A model generated the notes under the pieces. That model searched no databases, was not told the DNA's origin, and saw nothing but the letters and a program-made list of their open reading frames with translations. A DNA stretch of 64,000 bases from positions 1,418,501 to 1,482,500 of the forward strand of contig NZ_CP048815.1 of assembly GCF_010977555.1 (NCBI RefSeq). Direction: 5' to 3'. The stretch is from Caulobacter rhizosphaerae. GTDB lineage: Bacteria; Pseudomonadota; Alphaproteobacteria; Caulobacterales; Caulobacteraceae. Position numbers and translations under genes: made by a program. Position 1 is the stretch's first letter. Each line of letters starts with the position of its first letter. Positions 1 to 9,086 of this stretch are shown here, in pieces.

Positions 1-2
1 TT

Positions 3-83
3 GCCGGCGCCTATCGGGCGATGTTTGGCGAATCGCCCTCCGAGACCCTGCGCACGGCCCAGGGCGACAGCCTTAGGCGTTGA
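3..83 (+). CDS. C-terminal end of an AraC-family-like regulator (partial)
   Basis: Only the last 26 codons lie in the window, and the gene runs off the left edge. The frame reads AGAYRAMFGESPSETLR and ends at TGA 81-83. A phrase of the form 'YRxxFGxSPxExLR' is characteristic of the second helix-turn-helix of AraC/XylS regulators, so this is probably the tail of a DNA-binding transcriptional activator. The inducer domain is not visible and the target is unknown. About 140 bp without an obvious promoter follow before the next gene. Confidence 0.55.
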   Translation, partial: AGAYRAMFGESPSETLRTAQGDSLRR

Positions 84-225
84 CAGCCATCACCGACGCC
101 CCGACGCTGAGGTTGAGCGCGCCGGGCGCTCGCGGTCAGGATGGCTTTGATGGCTTCGCGATTGCTCCCTGCGCGTTTGGCGACCGAGAGCCGGCTTCGA
201 TCCGGCGACGCCTAGTCCGTCGGGC

Positions 226-1311
226 ATGGGGAGCCGACCAACCGCCCTGGTGCTGTACAACTGGCGCGGCCAGTGGCCGATGCGCCGCTGGGAGCACCAG
301 CGCATCTTCGCGTGGAAGAGCTATTTCCCGGGATCCGTGGCCTTCCTGAACATAGGATTTCCGTTCAATCCGACCTGGATCACCCGGCTGGATCCCGACC
401 TGGTGATGATCGACGCGACGGCCCTGGCTGCGCGATACACCCGCATCGGTCTGGGCGGGCTGCGACGGGCGATGGACGCGACGCCGGGGCGAGCGCGGCG
501 CGTCGCCGCGCCGCTCGACGAATTCCTTGGGCTCCAGGCGCTGCGCGACCTGCTGGTCGAGGCGAGGATCGACCTGCTGCTGACCGCGCTGGAACCGGCG
601 CTGTGGGACGAGGTCTATCCCGTCGACCAAAGGCCCTATGCCCTGCGACGCTTCCTGACCGCCTATGTCGACGACCGCCTGATGCGACGGACGTCAAGCG
701 ACCTGGCCGCGCGGCCGATCTCGGTCAGCTATCGCGCTTGGGAGACCCCGGCCTGGCTGGGCGAGATGGGCCGGCTCAAGCGCGAGGTCGGGCTGAGGGC
801 CCAGGCCTGGGCCCAGGCGGGCGGGCATCGCGCCGACGTGGCGGTCGACGGCCAGCGCCGGCTGGTGGGAGAGGCCTGGATCCGCCTGCTGGGCGCCAGC
901 CGGGCGGTGGTCGGGGTCGAGGGCGGCTCGTCCCTGGTCGATCCGAAGGGCGACCTGCCGACCAGCGACCCGACGTCGGGGAGATCCGCGGGATGGATGC
1001 CGCCGTCCTCGGCCATCGTGCTGGCGCCGGGGGCGGAGATCCGCGCGATGTCGCCACGTCACCTCGAGGCGGTGGCGACCCGGACCTTCCAGGTGCTGGT
1101 GGAGGGGGATTACAGCGGCGTGCTCGAGGCGGGCGTTCACTATCAGCCGGTGCGTCGCGACCTGTCGGACATCGATGCGGCCCTGGACCGCAGCCAGGAC
1201 CCGCAGCGGGCCCAGGCCATGGTCGACCGGGCTTATGAAGAAATCGTGGCCTCGGGCCGCTACAGCTGGCGGGCGGTGGTGGGCGACATCGCCCGTCAGG
1301 TGCTGGCGTGA
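226..1311 (+). CDS. CgeB/glycosyltransferase-like protein (paralogue of the convergent gene at 1516-2901)
   Basis: A 361-residue protein without signal peptide. It shares a series of landmarks with the 461-residue protein encoded on the opposite strand just downstream: an N-terminal nucleotide-sugar-type fold, a central 'WETPAWLGEMG' block (against 'TYPAWHGEQG'), an 'EGGSSLVDPKGDLP' block (against 'ESGASVFDFDGDV'), and a C-terminal 'YSGVLEAGVHYQPV' block (against 'YSGVLEPWRHYVPL'). The last block resembles the C-terminal signature of the CgeB-like/Glyco_trans_1_2 family. I infer a glycosyltransferase or related protein of surface polysaccharide synthesis. The ATG at 226 is the only common start codon after the in-frame TGA at 148-150; no clear Shine-Dalgarno sequence is visible. 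Donor and acceptor are unknown. Confidence 0.7.
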   Translation: MGSRPTALVLYNWRGQWPMRRWEHQRIFAWKSYFPGSVAFLNIGFPFNPTWITRLDPDLVMIDATALAARYTRIGLGGLRRAMDATPGRARRVAAPLDEFLGLQALRDLLVEARIDLLLTALEPALWDEVYPVDQRPYALRRFLTAYVDDRLMRRTSSDLAARPISVSYRAWETPAWLGEMGRLKREVGLRAQAWAQAGGHRADVAVDGQRRLVGEAWIRLLGASRAVVGVEGGSSLVDPKGDLPTSDPTSGRSAGWMPPSSAIVLAPGAEIRAMSPRHLEAVATRTFQVLVEGDYSGVLEAGVHYQPVRRDLSDIDAALDRSQDPQRAQAMVDRAYEEIVASGRYSWRAVVGDIARQVLA

Positions 1312-1475
1312 GGCGCGGCTGGGGATTGCCGCTGTTCCTGCGGCTGCGCGACTGGGCCGCGTGGGCGGTGATCATCGTGGAATCGCGCCTGCTCGCCGCG
1401 CCGGCCCCAGTGCGGGGCTGGCTGCGCGACATCTCGCGCCTGTTGCGGCTGAAGCGATGGATCAGGATCGATTAA
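1308..1475 (+). CDS. Small basic hypothetical protein, translationally coupled
   Basis: A 55-codon frame opens with GTG overlapping the stop of the preceding glycosyltransferase-like gene (GTGA, 4 bp) and ends at TAA 1473-1475. The product begins VRRGWGLPLFLRLRDWAAW and is rich in Arg, Trp and Leu, with one amphipathic or membrane-associated stretch. The overlap is the same arrangement used by genuine gene pairs in this window, which is the main argument for it being real. No family is recognised. It could equally be an untranslated 3' end. Confidence 0.4.
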   Translation: MRRGWGLPLFLRLRDWAAWAVIIVESRLLAAPAPVRGWLRDISRLLRLKRWIRID

Positions 1476-1515
1476 AGCGCTCGCCGACCTGGCGACCGGC
1501 GGACTGGCCGCAAGG

Positions 1516-2901
1516 TCACCGTCGTCGCCGCAAACGGCCCGCCAGATGTCCCAGTCCCAGGCGTCGGCCGGCCGCGCCGGCCAGCCGCCGGATCAGGCGA
1601 GGGCGCTGAACGTCGTGGGGGTTGTCGACGAGCCGGAAGGGAAAGGCCCGACGGAACTTGGCGTCGGTGCGGTCGTCGACGGCGGCGCGTGGCCGTCCGA
1701 CCGCGGCTTCGGTGATCCGGGCGTCGAACAGGTCGATCATCGCCCCATAGCCATAGGCCGGGTTCAGGGCGATTTCGGCATAGGCGTTGGTGATGATCTC
1801 GGCGACCCGCTCGGGATCGCGCAGGATCGCGGCGACCTCCGCCATGTTGCCGTGGTCCTTGTCGAGCGGCACATAGTGCCGCCAAGGCTCGAGAACGCCC
1901 GAATACCGCCCGGGATAGGCGATGACGAGCGTGCGCAGGGCGATCGCCTCGAACACCCTGGGCGAGATCTGGGCGATGTCGATCTGGTCCTCGCGGCCGG
2001 CGAAGAACCGGTCGCGCAGCATCTCGTAGGACGGTTTCTTGGCCAGGGCCGGGATGGGGTGGGGGCGCTCGACCAGGGCGGCGAAGCTCTCGGTGCGGGC
2101 GGCCACGTCGCCGTCGAAGTCGAAGACGCTGGCTCCGCTCTCCACCGCCAGCACGGCCTGGCAGTTGCGGATGAACGTCACCCAGTCGCGGCCGTACAAC
2201 CGGCTGCGTTCCGACCAGGCGATGTCGGTCGAGATGCCGAACCGCGGGGCGTCACGCTTGAACAGCTTGCCGATCTGGATCTTTTCGCGCCCTTGCTCGC
2301 CGTGCCAGGCCGGATAGGTCCGGCCGCGATAGCCCACCATGGTCTTTCGGGCCGACAGGGGAAGGGGCGGATAGTGCGTCAGCCAGTGCGGCACGTAGCC
2401 GGTCAGCACCTGCTGGGTGCGCAAGCCGCTGACGCCACCATAGACCCGCTCGGCCTCGGTGGGACCCAGGCACGTGAACACCCAGTCCACGCCGCAAGCC
2501 TGCAGCGCGTCGAGGGTGGCGTTCACGAAGCGGTATTCGTCCTGGATGAACACCGCCTTGGCGCCGCGGAAGGCGGCCAGGGCGCGGCGCGAGCGCGGCC
2601 CGACGAAGGATTCCATCGCGAGGAACAGCGAATAGTGGATCACGACCGCGTCGAAGGCCGACAGTTTCACGCCGTCGAAGATCTCCCCGACCCGCGAGAG
2701 CACGCGGACCTCGTGACGCGAATAGCGGACGAAGGCGTTGATGTGGTCGCAGACCGTGGCCGCGTTGGCGGGGTCGTAGTTGCAGGCCACCAGGATGCGC
2801 AGCGGCCGCGGCTCGCCCGCCGACGGATCCTTGACCCGCTCGTCCGGTGACGTGTCGTGGCCAGGCAGGGGCGGGTGTGGGCGGCCGTGGGTGTCCTTCA
2901 T
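1516..2901 (-). CDS. CgeB/glycosyltransferase-like protein of the polysaccharide cluster
   Basis: A 461-residue protein, last gene of a minus-strand operon. Its ATG overlaps the stop of the epimerase gene by 4 bp (ATGA). After a hydrophilic lead of about 30 residues the first Rossmann-like strand reads PLRILVACNYDPAN. Later come 'CLGPTEAERVYGG', an 'ESGASVFDFDGDV' block and the C-terminal 'ISPRVFEAIALRTL' and 'YSGVLEPWRHYVPL' blocks, which resemble the Glyco_trans_1_2/CgeB C-terminal domain. The context (nucleotide-sugar enzymes immediately upstream) supports transfer of a modified hexosamine sugar to a surface glycan. That role is inference; the fold assignment rests on motif resemblance. 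Confidence 0.7.
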   Translation of the reverse strand: MKDTHGRPHPPLPGHDTSPDERVKDPSAGEPRPLRILVACNYDPANAATVCDHINAFVRYSRHEVRVLSRVGEIFDGVKLSAFDAVVIHYSLFLAMESFVGPRSRRALAAFRGAKAVFIQDEYRFVNATLDALQACGVDWVFTCLGPTEAERVYGGVSGLRTQQVLTGYVPHWLTHYPPLPLSARKTMVGYRGRTYPAWHGEQGREKIQIGKLFKRDAPRFGISTDIAWSERSRLYGRDWVTFIRNCQAVLAVESGASVFDFDGDVAARTESFAALVERPHPIPALAKKPSYEMLRDRFFAGREDQIDIAQISPRVFEAIALRTLVIAYPGRYSGVLEPWRHYVPLDKDHGNMAEVAAILRDPERVAEIITNAYAEIALNPAYGYGAMIDLFDARITEAAVGRPRAAVDDRTDAKFRRAFPFRLVDNPHDVQRPRLIRRLAGAAGRRLGLGHLAGRLRRRR

Positions 2902-3998
2902 GGGCGGATTCCAGCCGCCGCGGACGGCGCGTCGAGGTGCTCGGCGACAAAATGGGCGATCGTCGCGACAATCCGCTCGGCGGCGTCGCCCGCGCCATAG
3001 TCGTCGATCTCACGCCGCGGCCGGTAGTTATCCACGGTCCACAGCCGGTTCCACCCCGCCTCCACCGTCTCGCTCCATTCGGTGTCGTCGCGCAGCGTGA
3101 CACAAGGCTTGCGATGAAAATAGGCCTCCTTCTGCAGGCCGCCGGAATCGGTGAGCACCAGGGCGCAGCCGGCCAGCAGGCGCTGCATGTCGACCGGGCC
3201 CAGCGGCTCGATCACCGTCAGGCCGGCCAGGTCGACCCCGAAGTGGCCGGCCGCCTGGCGGGTGCGCGGATGCAGCGGCAGCACCACGGGCAGGCGGCCG
3301 GCGTGTTGGCGCAGATAGCCCACGGCGGCGGCCAGGCCGATGGCGCTATCCGTCGTCGCCGCGCGGTGCAGGGTGGCCACGGCATAGGCGCCCGAAGCCA
3401 GGCCCAGCCGACGCAGGACGCCGTTGCCTTGGTCCGGCAGCGCGGCCATGGCCAGGACCGCGTCCTGCATCACGTCGCCCACGTGGAAAACGCCCTCGAC
3501 CAGCCCCTCGCGCGCCAGATGCCCGACCGCAGCCCGGGTGGGGGCGAACAGCAGCCGGCTCAGGTGGTCGACGACCACGCGGTTGGTCTCTTCCGGCATC
3601 GACCGATCAAAGACCCGCAGGCCCGCCTCGACATGGGCCACCGGCACGCCGGCCTTGGCCGCCGCCAGGGCCCCGGCCAGGGTGGAGTTGGTGTCGCCAT
3701 AGACGATCACCAGGTCGGGGGCGTGGCGGGCGATCACCCCGTCGAGGGCGGCCAGCATCCGTCCGGTCATCTCGCCATGCGAGCCGCCGTGAATCCCCAG
3801 GTTCTCGGCCGGTTCGGGCAGGTCCAGCTGGCGAAAGAAGCTGTCCGACAAGGCCGCGTCATGGTGCTGGCCGGTATGGACCATCACTTCGGTCAGGCCC
3901 GGCGTGCGGGCGATGGCGCGGCTGACCGGCATGGCCTTGACGAACTGGGGCCGGGCGCCGACGACGGTCAGCAGGCGGCCCGGGGCGCCGGTCGTCAC
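2898..3998 (-). CDS. Non-hydrolysing UDP-N-acetylglucosamine 2-epimerase (WecB/WbpI family)
   Basis: A 366-residue cytoplasmic enzyme with the full family signature: VVGARPQFVKA near the N-terminus, HTGQHHD, YGDTNSTLAGAL, HVEAGLR, the 'MPEETNRVVVDHLS' block and the C-terminal 'TDSGGLQKEA' loop that binds UDP. The family inverts C2 of UDP-GlcNAc or of a derivative. Because neighbours encode a UDP-sugar 6-dehydrogenase and a WbpD-type acetyltransferase, the substrate may be a 2,3-diacetamido glucuronate (WbpI role) rather than plain UDP-GlcNAc (WecB role); sequence alone does not decide. It starts with GTG overlapping the upstream stop (GTGA). Confidence 0.93.
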   Translation of the reverse strand: MTTGAPGRLLTVVGARPQFVKAMPVSRAIARTPGLTEVMVHTGQHHDAALSDSFFRQLDLPEPAENLGIHGGSHGEMTGRMLAALDGVIARHAPDLVIVYGDTNSTLAGALAAAKAGVPVAHVEAGLRVFDRSMPEETNRVVVDHLSRLLFAPTRAAVGHLAREGLVEGVFHVGDVMQDAVLAMAALPDQGNGVLRRLGLASGAYAVATLHRAATTDSAIGLAAAVGYLRQHAGRLPVVLPLHPRTRQAAGHFGVDLAGLTVIEPLGPVDMQRLLAGCALVLTDSGGLQKEAYFHRKPCVTLRDDTEWSETVEAGWNRLWTVDNYRPRREIDDYGAGDAAERIVATIAHFVAEHLDAPSAAAGIRP

Positions 3999-4915
3999 GC
4001 CGGCTGCTCCAGCCGCCCCTGGGCCAGGCGGGCCCGCACCCGCGCCACCACCCGGTCCAGGCCCTCGTCCAGCGAGACCTTCGGGCTCACGCCCAGCAGG
4101 TCGCGCATGCGGTCCAGGGCGGGCTGCTTGGCGGCCGTCATCCGGGCGGGCAGGTCGCGCAGGGTGATCAGCGAAGGGGCGGCGTCCAGGCGTGTTCGGA
4201 GACCCTCGGCCAGGGCCTCGATCGGCGTGATGTCGGGGTGGCCGATATTGATCACCGCGTGCTCGTCGACGCCGGCGGCGGCCTCGATGGCCAGCACGGC
4301 GTCGGAGATGTGCAGCCAGCCCCTGGCGCCGCCGCGATGCACCTCTATCGGAAGTCCGCGCGCCAGGTCGTGGGCGAAGCGGATCATCGCCGAGCGGTGG
4401 TCGCCGAAGTCCTCGTTCTCGTCATAGATCATGAACGGCCGCAAGGTGACGGCGCGGAGGCCGTGCTGGGCGACCTCGTAGTCGACAAGCTGTTCGCCCA
4501 GCAGCTTGGTCAGGCCGTAGCGGTTGTTGGGCCGCGGAACCGTGGCTATTTCGTCCATCGGCCCGTCGGTGGGGCCATAGACCTCGGACGTCGAGAAATA
4601 GACCAGCTTGGCGTCGGCGGCCTGGGCCAGCAGGATCACGTTGTTCAGCCCGCCCAGGTTGGTGCTGACGGCCAGGCTGGAGGCCTGCTCGCAGGTCACC
4701 CGGCTGACCACGGCGGCCAGGGCGAAGATCACGTCCGGCTTCCAGCGCAGGGTCGGCATCAGGTCGGCCGGCTGGTTGATGTCGACCTGCAGGTAGTCCT
4801 TGCGCCAGCCGGGCTTGATGTCGGCGCACAGCACCTCCCAGCCCTCGGCGCGCAGATGGGCCGCCAGCGGCTTGCCGATATTGCCTTCCGATCCGATGAC
4901 CAGGGCCCGTTTCAT
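3995..4915 (-). CDS. NAD-dependent epimerase/dehydratase (extended SDR)
   Basis: A 306-residue extended short-chain dehydrogenase/reductase. The nucleotide-binding loop is GSEGNIG, a variant of GxxGxxG, at residues 8-14. The catalytic set is present: 'STSEVYG' (Ser/Thr) and 'YGLTK' (Tyr and Lys). The segment '[12 protein letters not shown]' with 'NIGHPD' is typical of NDP-sugar epimerases. It overlaps both neighbours by 4 bp, so it is a core member of the sugar-nucleotide operon. Exact activity (C4-epimerase, dehydratase or reductase) cannot be read from the sequence. Confidence 0.88.
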   Translation of the reverse strand: MKRALVIGSEGNIGKPLAAHLRAEGWEVLCADIKPGWRKDYLQVDINQPADLMPTLRWKPDVIFALAAVVSRVTCEQASSLAVSTNLGGLNNVILLAQAADAKLVYFSTSEVYGPTDGPMDEIATVPRPNNRYGLTKLLGEQLVDYEVAQHGLRAVTLRPFMIYDENEDFGDHRSAMIRFAHDLARGLPIEVHRGGARGWLHISDAVLAIEAAAGVDEHAVINIGHPDITPIEALAEGLRTRLDAAPSLITLRDLPARMTAAKQPALDRMRDLLGVSPKVSLDEGLDRVVARVRARLAQGRLEQPA

Positions 4916-5565
4916 CCGACGCTCGCTGCTGGTTCTTCATTGGGGGTGTCGGGCGGGTCCTCGCCGAAGCCCGAGAGATTGATCACCCGTCGCAACGCCC
5001 CGGACCGCTCGGCGTAGCGGTCGCCGGTGCGTGGGCAGACCAGGTCCGCGCCCAGCACCTCGCCGGCATGGCTGACCCAGCCGATGCGGCGCGCGGGCAC
5101 GCCGGCCATCAGCGCCAGGGACGGGACGTCGTGGGTCACGACCGCGCCGGCGGCGATCAGGCACCAGGCGCCCAGATCATGGCCGCAGACGATCGTCGCA
5201 TTGGCCCCGATCGTCGCGCCGCGCCCCACCCTCGTGGGGCGGAACTCGGCCTTGCGCTCGATCTCGGCGCGAGGCGTGGCCACATTGGTGAACACGCAGC
5301 TGGGACCGCAGAACACGCCGTCCTCCAGGACGACGCCGGCATAGAGGCTGACATTGTTCTGCACCTTGCAGCGGTCGCCCACCACCACGCCGGGAGCGAT
5401 CGCCACGTTCTGGCCGATCACGCAATCCTCGCCGATCCGGGCGCCGGCCGCGACATGGCTGAACCGCCAGACCCGCGTGCCGGCGCCCAGCACCGCGCCG
5501 GTCTCGACCTCGGCCGAGGGATGGACCCAGGCGGGCGGGCGGTCCGCGGGAGTCGGGGCCGCCAT
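4912..5565 (-). CDS. Hexapeptide-repeat N-acetyltransferase (WbpD/WlbB-like)
   Basis: A 217-residue protein built of left-handed beta-helix hexapeptide repeats ('[16 protein letters not shown]', '[21 protein letters not shown]', then '[20 protein letters not shown]'), followed by a short C-terminal region with two Cys. This arrangement, with a '[17 protein letters not shown]' insert, matches the family that acetylates UDP-3-amino-2-acetamido-glucuronate in B-band O-antigen synthesis (WbpD) and related enzymes. Acetyl-CoA would be the donor. One base separates it from the upstream dehydrogenase gene. The role in a di-N-acetyl-uronic acid pathway is inferred from family and neighbours. Confidence 0.88.
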   Translation of the reverse strand: MAAPTPADRPPAWVHPSAEVETGAVLGAGTRVWRFSHVAAGARIGEDCVIGQNVAIAPGVVVGDRCKVQNNVSLYAGVVLEDGVFCGPSCVFTNVATPRAEIERKAEFRPTRVGRGATIGANATIVCGHDLGAWCLIAAGAVVTHDVPSLALMAGVPARRIGWVSHAGEVLGADLVCPRTGDRYAERSGALRRVINLSGFGEDPPDTPNEEPAASVG

Positions 5566-5566
5566 C

Positions 5567-6925
5567 TCAGGCCTTCACGATCTTGCCGGCCAGACCGGCA
5601 TCGACCTGGGCGGCGGCGTTGCGGGTGTCGACCACCAGCGGCGTCTCGCGGACCAGTCGCGCATAGTCGATGGCGTCGTGGTCGGTGACGATGATGGCGC
5701 AATCGAAGCCCGCGAGCGTGTCGCTGCCGATGTCGATCGACTGCATCAACGTGCCGCCGACGATCAGTTCCGGGGCCAGCGGGTCGTGATAGCTGACCCG
5801 GGCCCCGTGGCTGCGCAGGATCTCGATGATGTCGCGGGCCGGGGTCTCGCGGGTGTCGTCGATGTTGCGCTTGTAGGCTACGCCCACGACCAGGACATGG
5901 GCGCCGATCGGCGAGCAACTGCGCGCGGCCAGGGCTTCCAGCGTCTTGTCGACCACGCGCCGGGGCATGGCCCGCGAGATCTCTCCCGCCAATTCGACCA
6001 TCCGTAGGCTGGCCCCCTCGGCCCTGGCCCGCCAGGCCAGATAGAAGGGGTCCACGGGAATGCAGTGGCCGCCGACGCCGGGGCCGGGGAAGAAGGGCAT
6101 GTAGCCGAACGGCTTGGTCTGGGCCGCCTGGATCACCTCCCAGACGTCGATGCCCAGGGCTTCGAAGCTGACCTTGAGCTCGTTGGCCAGGGCGATGTTG
6201 ACGAACCGGAACACGTTCTCGGTCAGCTTCACCGCTTCGGCGGTGCGGGTGTCGCTGACGGGAACCGTGACGGTGATCGCATCATAGAGCGTACAGGCCA
6301 CGCGGCGTTCGGCCTCGGAGTCGGCGCCGACGATCTTGGGGATCGAGGCGGTGGTGAAGGCCTGGTTGCCGGGATCCTCGCGCTCGGGCGAATAGGCCAG
6401 GGCGAAGTCGCGGCCGGCCCGCAGGCCCGAGCGCTCCAGGATCGGCTTGAGCACCTCGACGGTGGCGCCTGGAAAGGTTGTGGACTCCAGGACGACCAGT
6501 TGGCCCGGCCGCAACACGGCCGCCAGGGTCTCGGCGGCCTCGACGACGTGGCCGAGGTCCGGCGCGTTGTGCGAGGTGATCGGGGTCGGCACGCAGATCA
6601 GCACGGCGTCGGCGCGGGCCAGGACGTTCGGCGTGCTGGTCGCGGCGAAGCCTTGCTCGGCCATCGCCGCCACGCGGGCGTCGGCGAAATGGTTCAGATA
6701 GGACGCGCCCCGGGACAGGCTGGCCAGGCGGGTCTCGTCCAGATCAAAGCCGATCACGCGGAAGCCGGCCGAGCAGAAGGCCTCCGACAGCGGAAGGCCG
6801 ACATAGCCCATGCCGACGACGCCGATCACGGCCTCGCGCTGCAGGATTTTCCGAGTCAGCCCTTGAAAGTTCGACGCCAGATCGTCAGCGCCGTGCAATG
6901 GAAACGTCGGGATATGAACGTTCAT
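5567..6925 (-). CDS. UDP-N-acetyl-D-glucosamine (or related NDP-sugar) 6-dehydrogenase, WbpA-like
   Basis: A 452-residue member of the UDP-glucose/GDP-mannose dehydrogenase family. The NAD-binding loop GMGYVGLPL is near residue 40. The central '[18 protein letters not shown]' helix and the '[16 protein letters not shown]' active site with catalytic Cys are intact, and the C-terminal domain carries '[18 protein letters not shown]'. The GHCIPVDP form and the length fit the UDP-GlcNAc/UDP-ManNAc dehydrogenases. It would supply the uronic acid of the sugar made by this operon. The start ATG at 6925 follows a GAGGGG purine run. A 218-bp gap upstream may hold a promoter for the downstream four genes. 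Confidence 0.93.
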   Translation of the reverse strand: MNVHIPTFPLHGADDLASNFQGLTRKILQREAVIGVVGMGYVGLPLSEAFCSAGFRVIGFDLDETRLASLSRGASYLNHFADARVAAMAEQGFAATSTPNVLARADAVLICVPTPITSHNAPDLGHVVEAAETLAAVLRPGQLVVLESTTFPGATVEVLKPILERSGLRAGRDFALAYSPEREDPGNQAFTTASIPKIVGADSEAERRVACTLYDAITVTVPVSDTRTAEAVKLTENVFRFVNIALANELKVSFEALGIDVWEVIQAAQTKPFGYMPFFPGPGVGGHCIPVDPFYLAWRARAEGASLRMVELAGEISRAMPRRVVDKTLEALAARSCSPIGAHVLVVGVAYKRNIDDTRETPARDIIEILRSHGARVSYHDPLAPELIVGGTLMQSIDIGSDTLAGFDCAIIVTDHDAIDYARLVRETPLVVDTRNAAAQVDAGLAGKIVKA

Positions 6926-7143
6926 TGGCCCCTCATAGCCGGGGCGTTCTTATTTGAGATCGACGCGCCCCTCGACATACCGGATCGTACGCGGCGAATG
7001 CCTTCACGGGAAGGGTGTTTATCTTGGTATATTGACCTTAGATAGCCTTGTATTTGACTGGCTATTGGACTTTCCTGGACTGAATACTTGCCGTCAGTTG
7101 GGTGATTGAACAAGGTTATGCGGTCCCGCGCGAGATCATCGTG

Positions 7144-8145
7144 TCAGTCAGACTGGCTCTGGAGTTGATCTGGACCACGGCTCAACTGCAGTTGAACACT
7201 CTCAAGCACCCGCTGTACGCGAATTCCCTCATCGATGCCCGTCAAAGGGGTTTCCCTGGTCTGGCAAGACTGAATGAAGTGGCGAATTTCTCTGGTCAGG
7301 GGCGGTTCGGCGACGAGGTCGACGAAGCGCGGTTCAGTACCGGAGGCCACTGGACCGGCCTCGGTCAGGCTCACGGCCTGGTCGCGTCGCATCAGCTTTT
7401 CCGACCAGGGGCGAACGTCGTCGAACACCAGGGCTCCCGTTTCGCCGACCACGACCAGCCTCTGCTCCTTGATCGGGCTCAGCCAACTGGCGGCGATATG
7501 GGCGTGGAGGTCGCCGCAGGCGCCAGGGCCACGAAAGCCGAGATCGGCATGCACCTCGTCGGCGACGCCGCGCGTGACGAAGGCCTGGCCGGTCGCCTTG
7601 ACCCTGGCCGGCTCGGCGCCGGCCAGGGCCAGGACCATCGAGACGTCGTGCGGCGACAGGCTGAGGAACGCGTTCTCGTGCGTGCGAACGCGGCCGAGGC
7701 TCAGCCGCGAGGCGGTGATGTAGCGCAGGGCGCCGATCTCGCCGCGCGCCACGATCGCCTCCAGGGCCTGGAACGCTGGGTGGTGACGCAGCAGGTGGCC
7801 GACCATGAACACCCGGTCCGAACACGCCACGTCGGCGGCCAGGGCTTCGGCCTCCGCCAGGTCGGAGGCCAGGGGTTTTTCGACGAAGACGTCCTTGCCG
7901 TGGCTTAGGGCCAAACGGCAGAGCGCGGCATGGACGGGCGCGGGGGCGGCGATGATCATCGCGTCCAGGCGCCGGTCGTCCAGCGCCTGGGCCAGAGGAA
8001 GGGGGGGAACACTCCAGGCGTCGGCCTGGCCTTGGGCGGCCGCGGCGTCGGCGTCGACCACCGCCCCCAGCACGCCCAATTCCGCGCAGGTCCGGATCAG
8101 GTTCCGGCCCCAAGCCCCGCAACCGACCACGGCGACCCGGGTCAA
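7144..8145 (-). CDS. Gfo/Idh/MocA-family oxidoreductase (WbpB-like candidate)
   Basis: A 333-residue NAD(P)-dependent sugar dehydrogenase. The Rossmann loop VGCGAWGRNLIRT is at the N-terminus, the family hallmark EKPLA appears at about residue 94 ('DVFVEKPLASD'), and a 'VGHLLRHHPAF' block follows. It starts with TTG that overlaps the stop of the GNAT gene (TTGA). In WbpB-type pathways such an enzyme oxidises C3 of UDP-GlcNAcA before transamination, so it fits the dehydrogenase and acetyltransferase next to it. The assignment to that step is inference; other substrates are common in this family. Confidence 0.85.
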   Translation of the reverse strand: MTRVAVVGCGAWGRNLIRTCAELGVLGAVVDADAAAAQGQADAWSVPPLPLAQALDDRRLDAMIIAAPAPVHAALCRLALSHGKDVFVEKPLASDLAEAEALAADVACSDRVFMVGHLLRHHPAFQALEAIVARGEIGALRYITASRLSLGRVRTHENAFLSLSPHDVSMVLALAGAEPARVKATGQAFVTRGVADEVHADLGFRGPGACGDLHAHIAASWLSPIKEQRLVVVGETGALVFDDVRPWSEKLMRRDQAVSLTEAGPVASGTEPRFVDLVAEPPLTREIRHFIQSCQTRETPLTGIDEGIRVQRVLESVQLQLSRGPDQLQSQSD

Positions 8146-8720
8146 GTCGCCGCCACGGGTGTTGAGGCGGACCCGGCCGGCCAGGCCAGGGTCAGGTGCG
8201 TCTCGTCCGCCCCTGCCAGGGCGAAGCCCAGCCGGTGATAGAGCCTCTGGGCCGCCAGGTTGTCGCGGGCCACGTGCAGCGTCACCGGCCTTCCGGTCGC
8301 GGCGGCCTCATCCATCAGCGCGCGGAGGATCGCCCCGCCGATCCCCTGACCCCGCCGTTCGGGGACCACGGCGATGTCGATCAGGTGCAGGGCGTCGGCG
8401 TCCCGCTGCGTGGCGAGCCGTCCGACCGGTTCGGTGTTCATCGTGACGATCTCGAGCCGGGCCTGCGGATAGGCCGCGCGGTAGCCCTGGGTCTGGGCGT
8501 GGAACTGCTGCTCCATGAGCTGGGCCAGCATGTCGGCGGGCAGGGGAAGTTGGTCCCATCCCGGACCGCGGGAGGTCCGGAACAGCGCCAGGCGGAAGGC
8601 CGCATCGGTTTCCACCTCGGCTCGCAGGGCGAAGCTGGCGGCTCCGCCGGCGTCGTCCGTCCTTGCATCTTCAAAGGGCGATGCGCCAAGGTCTTCCCGT
8701 TCAGGTGGCGAGGTCGTCAT
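8142..8720 (-). CDS. GNAT-family N-acetyltransferase (collar-locus type)
   Basis: A 192-residue protein with a GNAT core: 'LHLIDIAVVPERRGQGIGGAILRAL' holds the acetyl-CoA-binding R/Q-x-x-G-x-G/A loop, and 'LYHRLGFAL' is the typical C-terminal beta-bulge segment. The N-terminal part contains 'QFHAQTQGYRAAYPQA', a phrase I associate with GNATs that neighbour tail-collar (MdpB-like) genes. It is divergent from the DUF6916 gene with only 35 bp between starts, and its stop overlaps the sugar oxidoreductase gene. It therefore sits between the polysaccharide and collar/adhesin loci and could belong to either. Substrate unknown. Confidence 0.8.
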   Translation of the reverse strand: MTTSPPEREDLGASPFEDARTDDAGGAASFALRAEVETDAAFRLALFRTSRGPGWDQLPLPADMLAQLMEQQFHAQTQGYRAAYPQARLEIVTMNTEPVGRLATQRDADALHLIDIAVVPERRGQGIGGAILRALMDEAAATGRPVTLHVARDNLAAQRLYHRLGFALAGADETHLTLAWPAGSASTPVAAT

Positions 8721-8755
8721 AATGGCCGCGCTTCGATTCCGATCCGAGGGACTTC

Positions 8756-9061
8756 ATGACCGCCGATTTCGTCGCCCTGACCGCAGACGCCTTTGCTCCG
8801 CACGTGGGGACTTCGTTTCGGGTCGAGGGCGGCCGCCACGTGCTGTCGCTGAGCGAGGTCGAGCGGTTCGAGAACCAGCCTGGCCACGGCGACCCGGCCT
8901 TCCGGCCCTTCACGCTGATCTTTAGCGGTCCTCCCGGCGACGTCCTGGCCGAGGGGATGCATACGATCATCCGCGAAGACGGGACCGCCTACGATCTCTA
9001 TCTGATCCCGGTCCACACCCCCGCGCCGGGGCGACAGGACTACCAGGCGGTGTTCAACTGA
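8756..9061 (+). CDS. DUF6916-like small protein of the tail-collar locus
   Basis: A 101-residue acidic protein without signal peptide. The pattern FAPHVGTSFRV, 'FRPFTLIFSGP', 'EGMHTIIREDG' and a final 'YQAVFN' matches the DUF6916 group, which I know as a frequent neighbour of microcystin-dependent-protein/tail-collar genes. The ATG at 8756 follows a GAGGGA purine run. Function is not established. Its position opposite the GNAT gene and beside three collar genes suggests a dedicated partner or assembly factor; that is inference. Confidence 0.7.
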   Translation: MTADFVALTADAFAPHVGTSFRVEGGRHVLSLSEVERFENQPGHGDPAFRPFTLIFSGPPGDVLAEGMHTIIREDGTAYDLYLIPVHTPAPGRQDYQAVFN

Positions 9062-9086
9062 AGCCACGCTGCGAAGGACCCGAAAG

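Noticed and set aside
6922..7113. 63-codon minus-strand frame ahead of the UDP-sugar dehydrogenase gene, ending in an ATGA overlap
   Set aside because: It would start with TTG without a ribosome binding site, the sequence resembles no family, and the stretch is more likely the operon's leader or promoter region.
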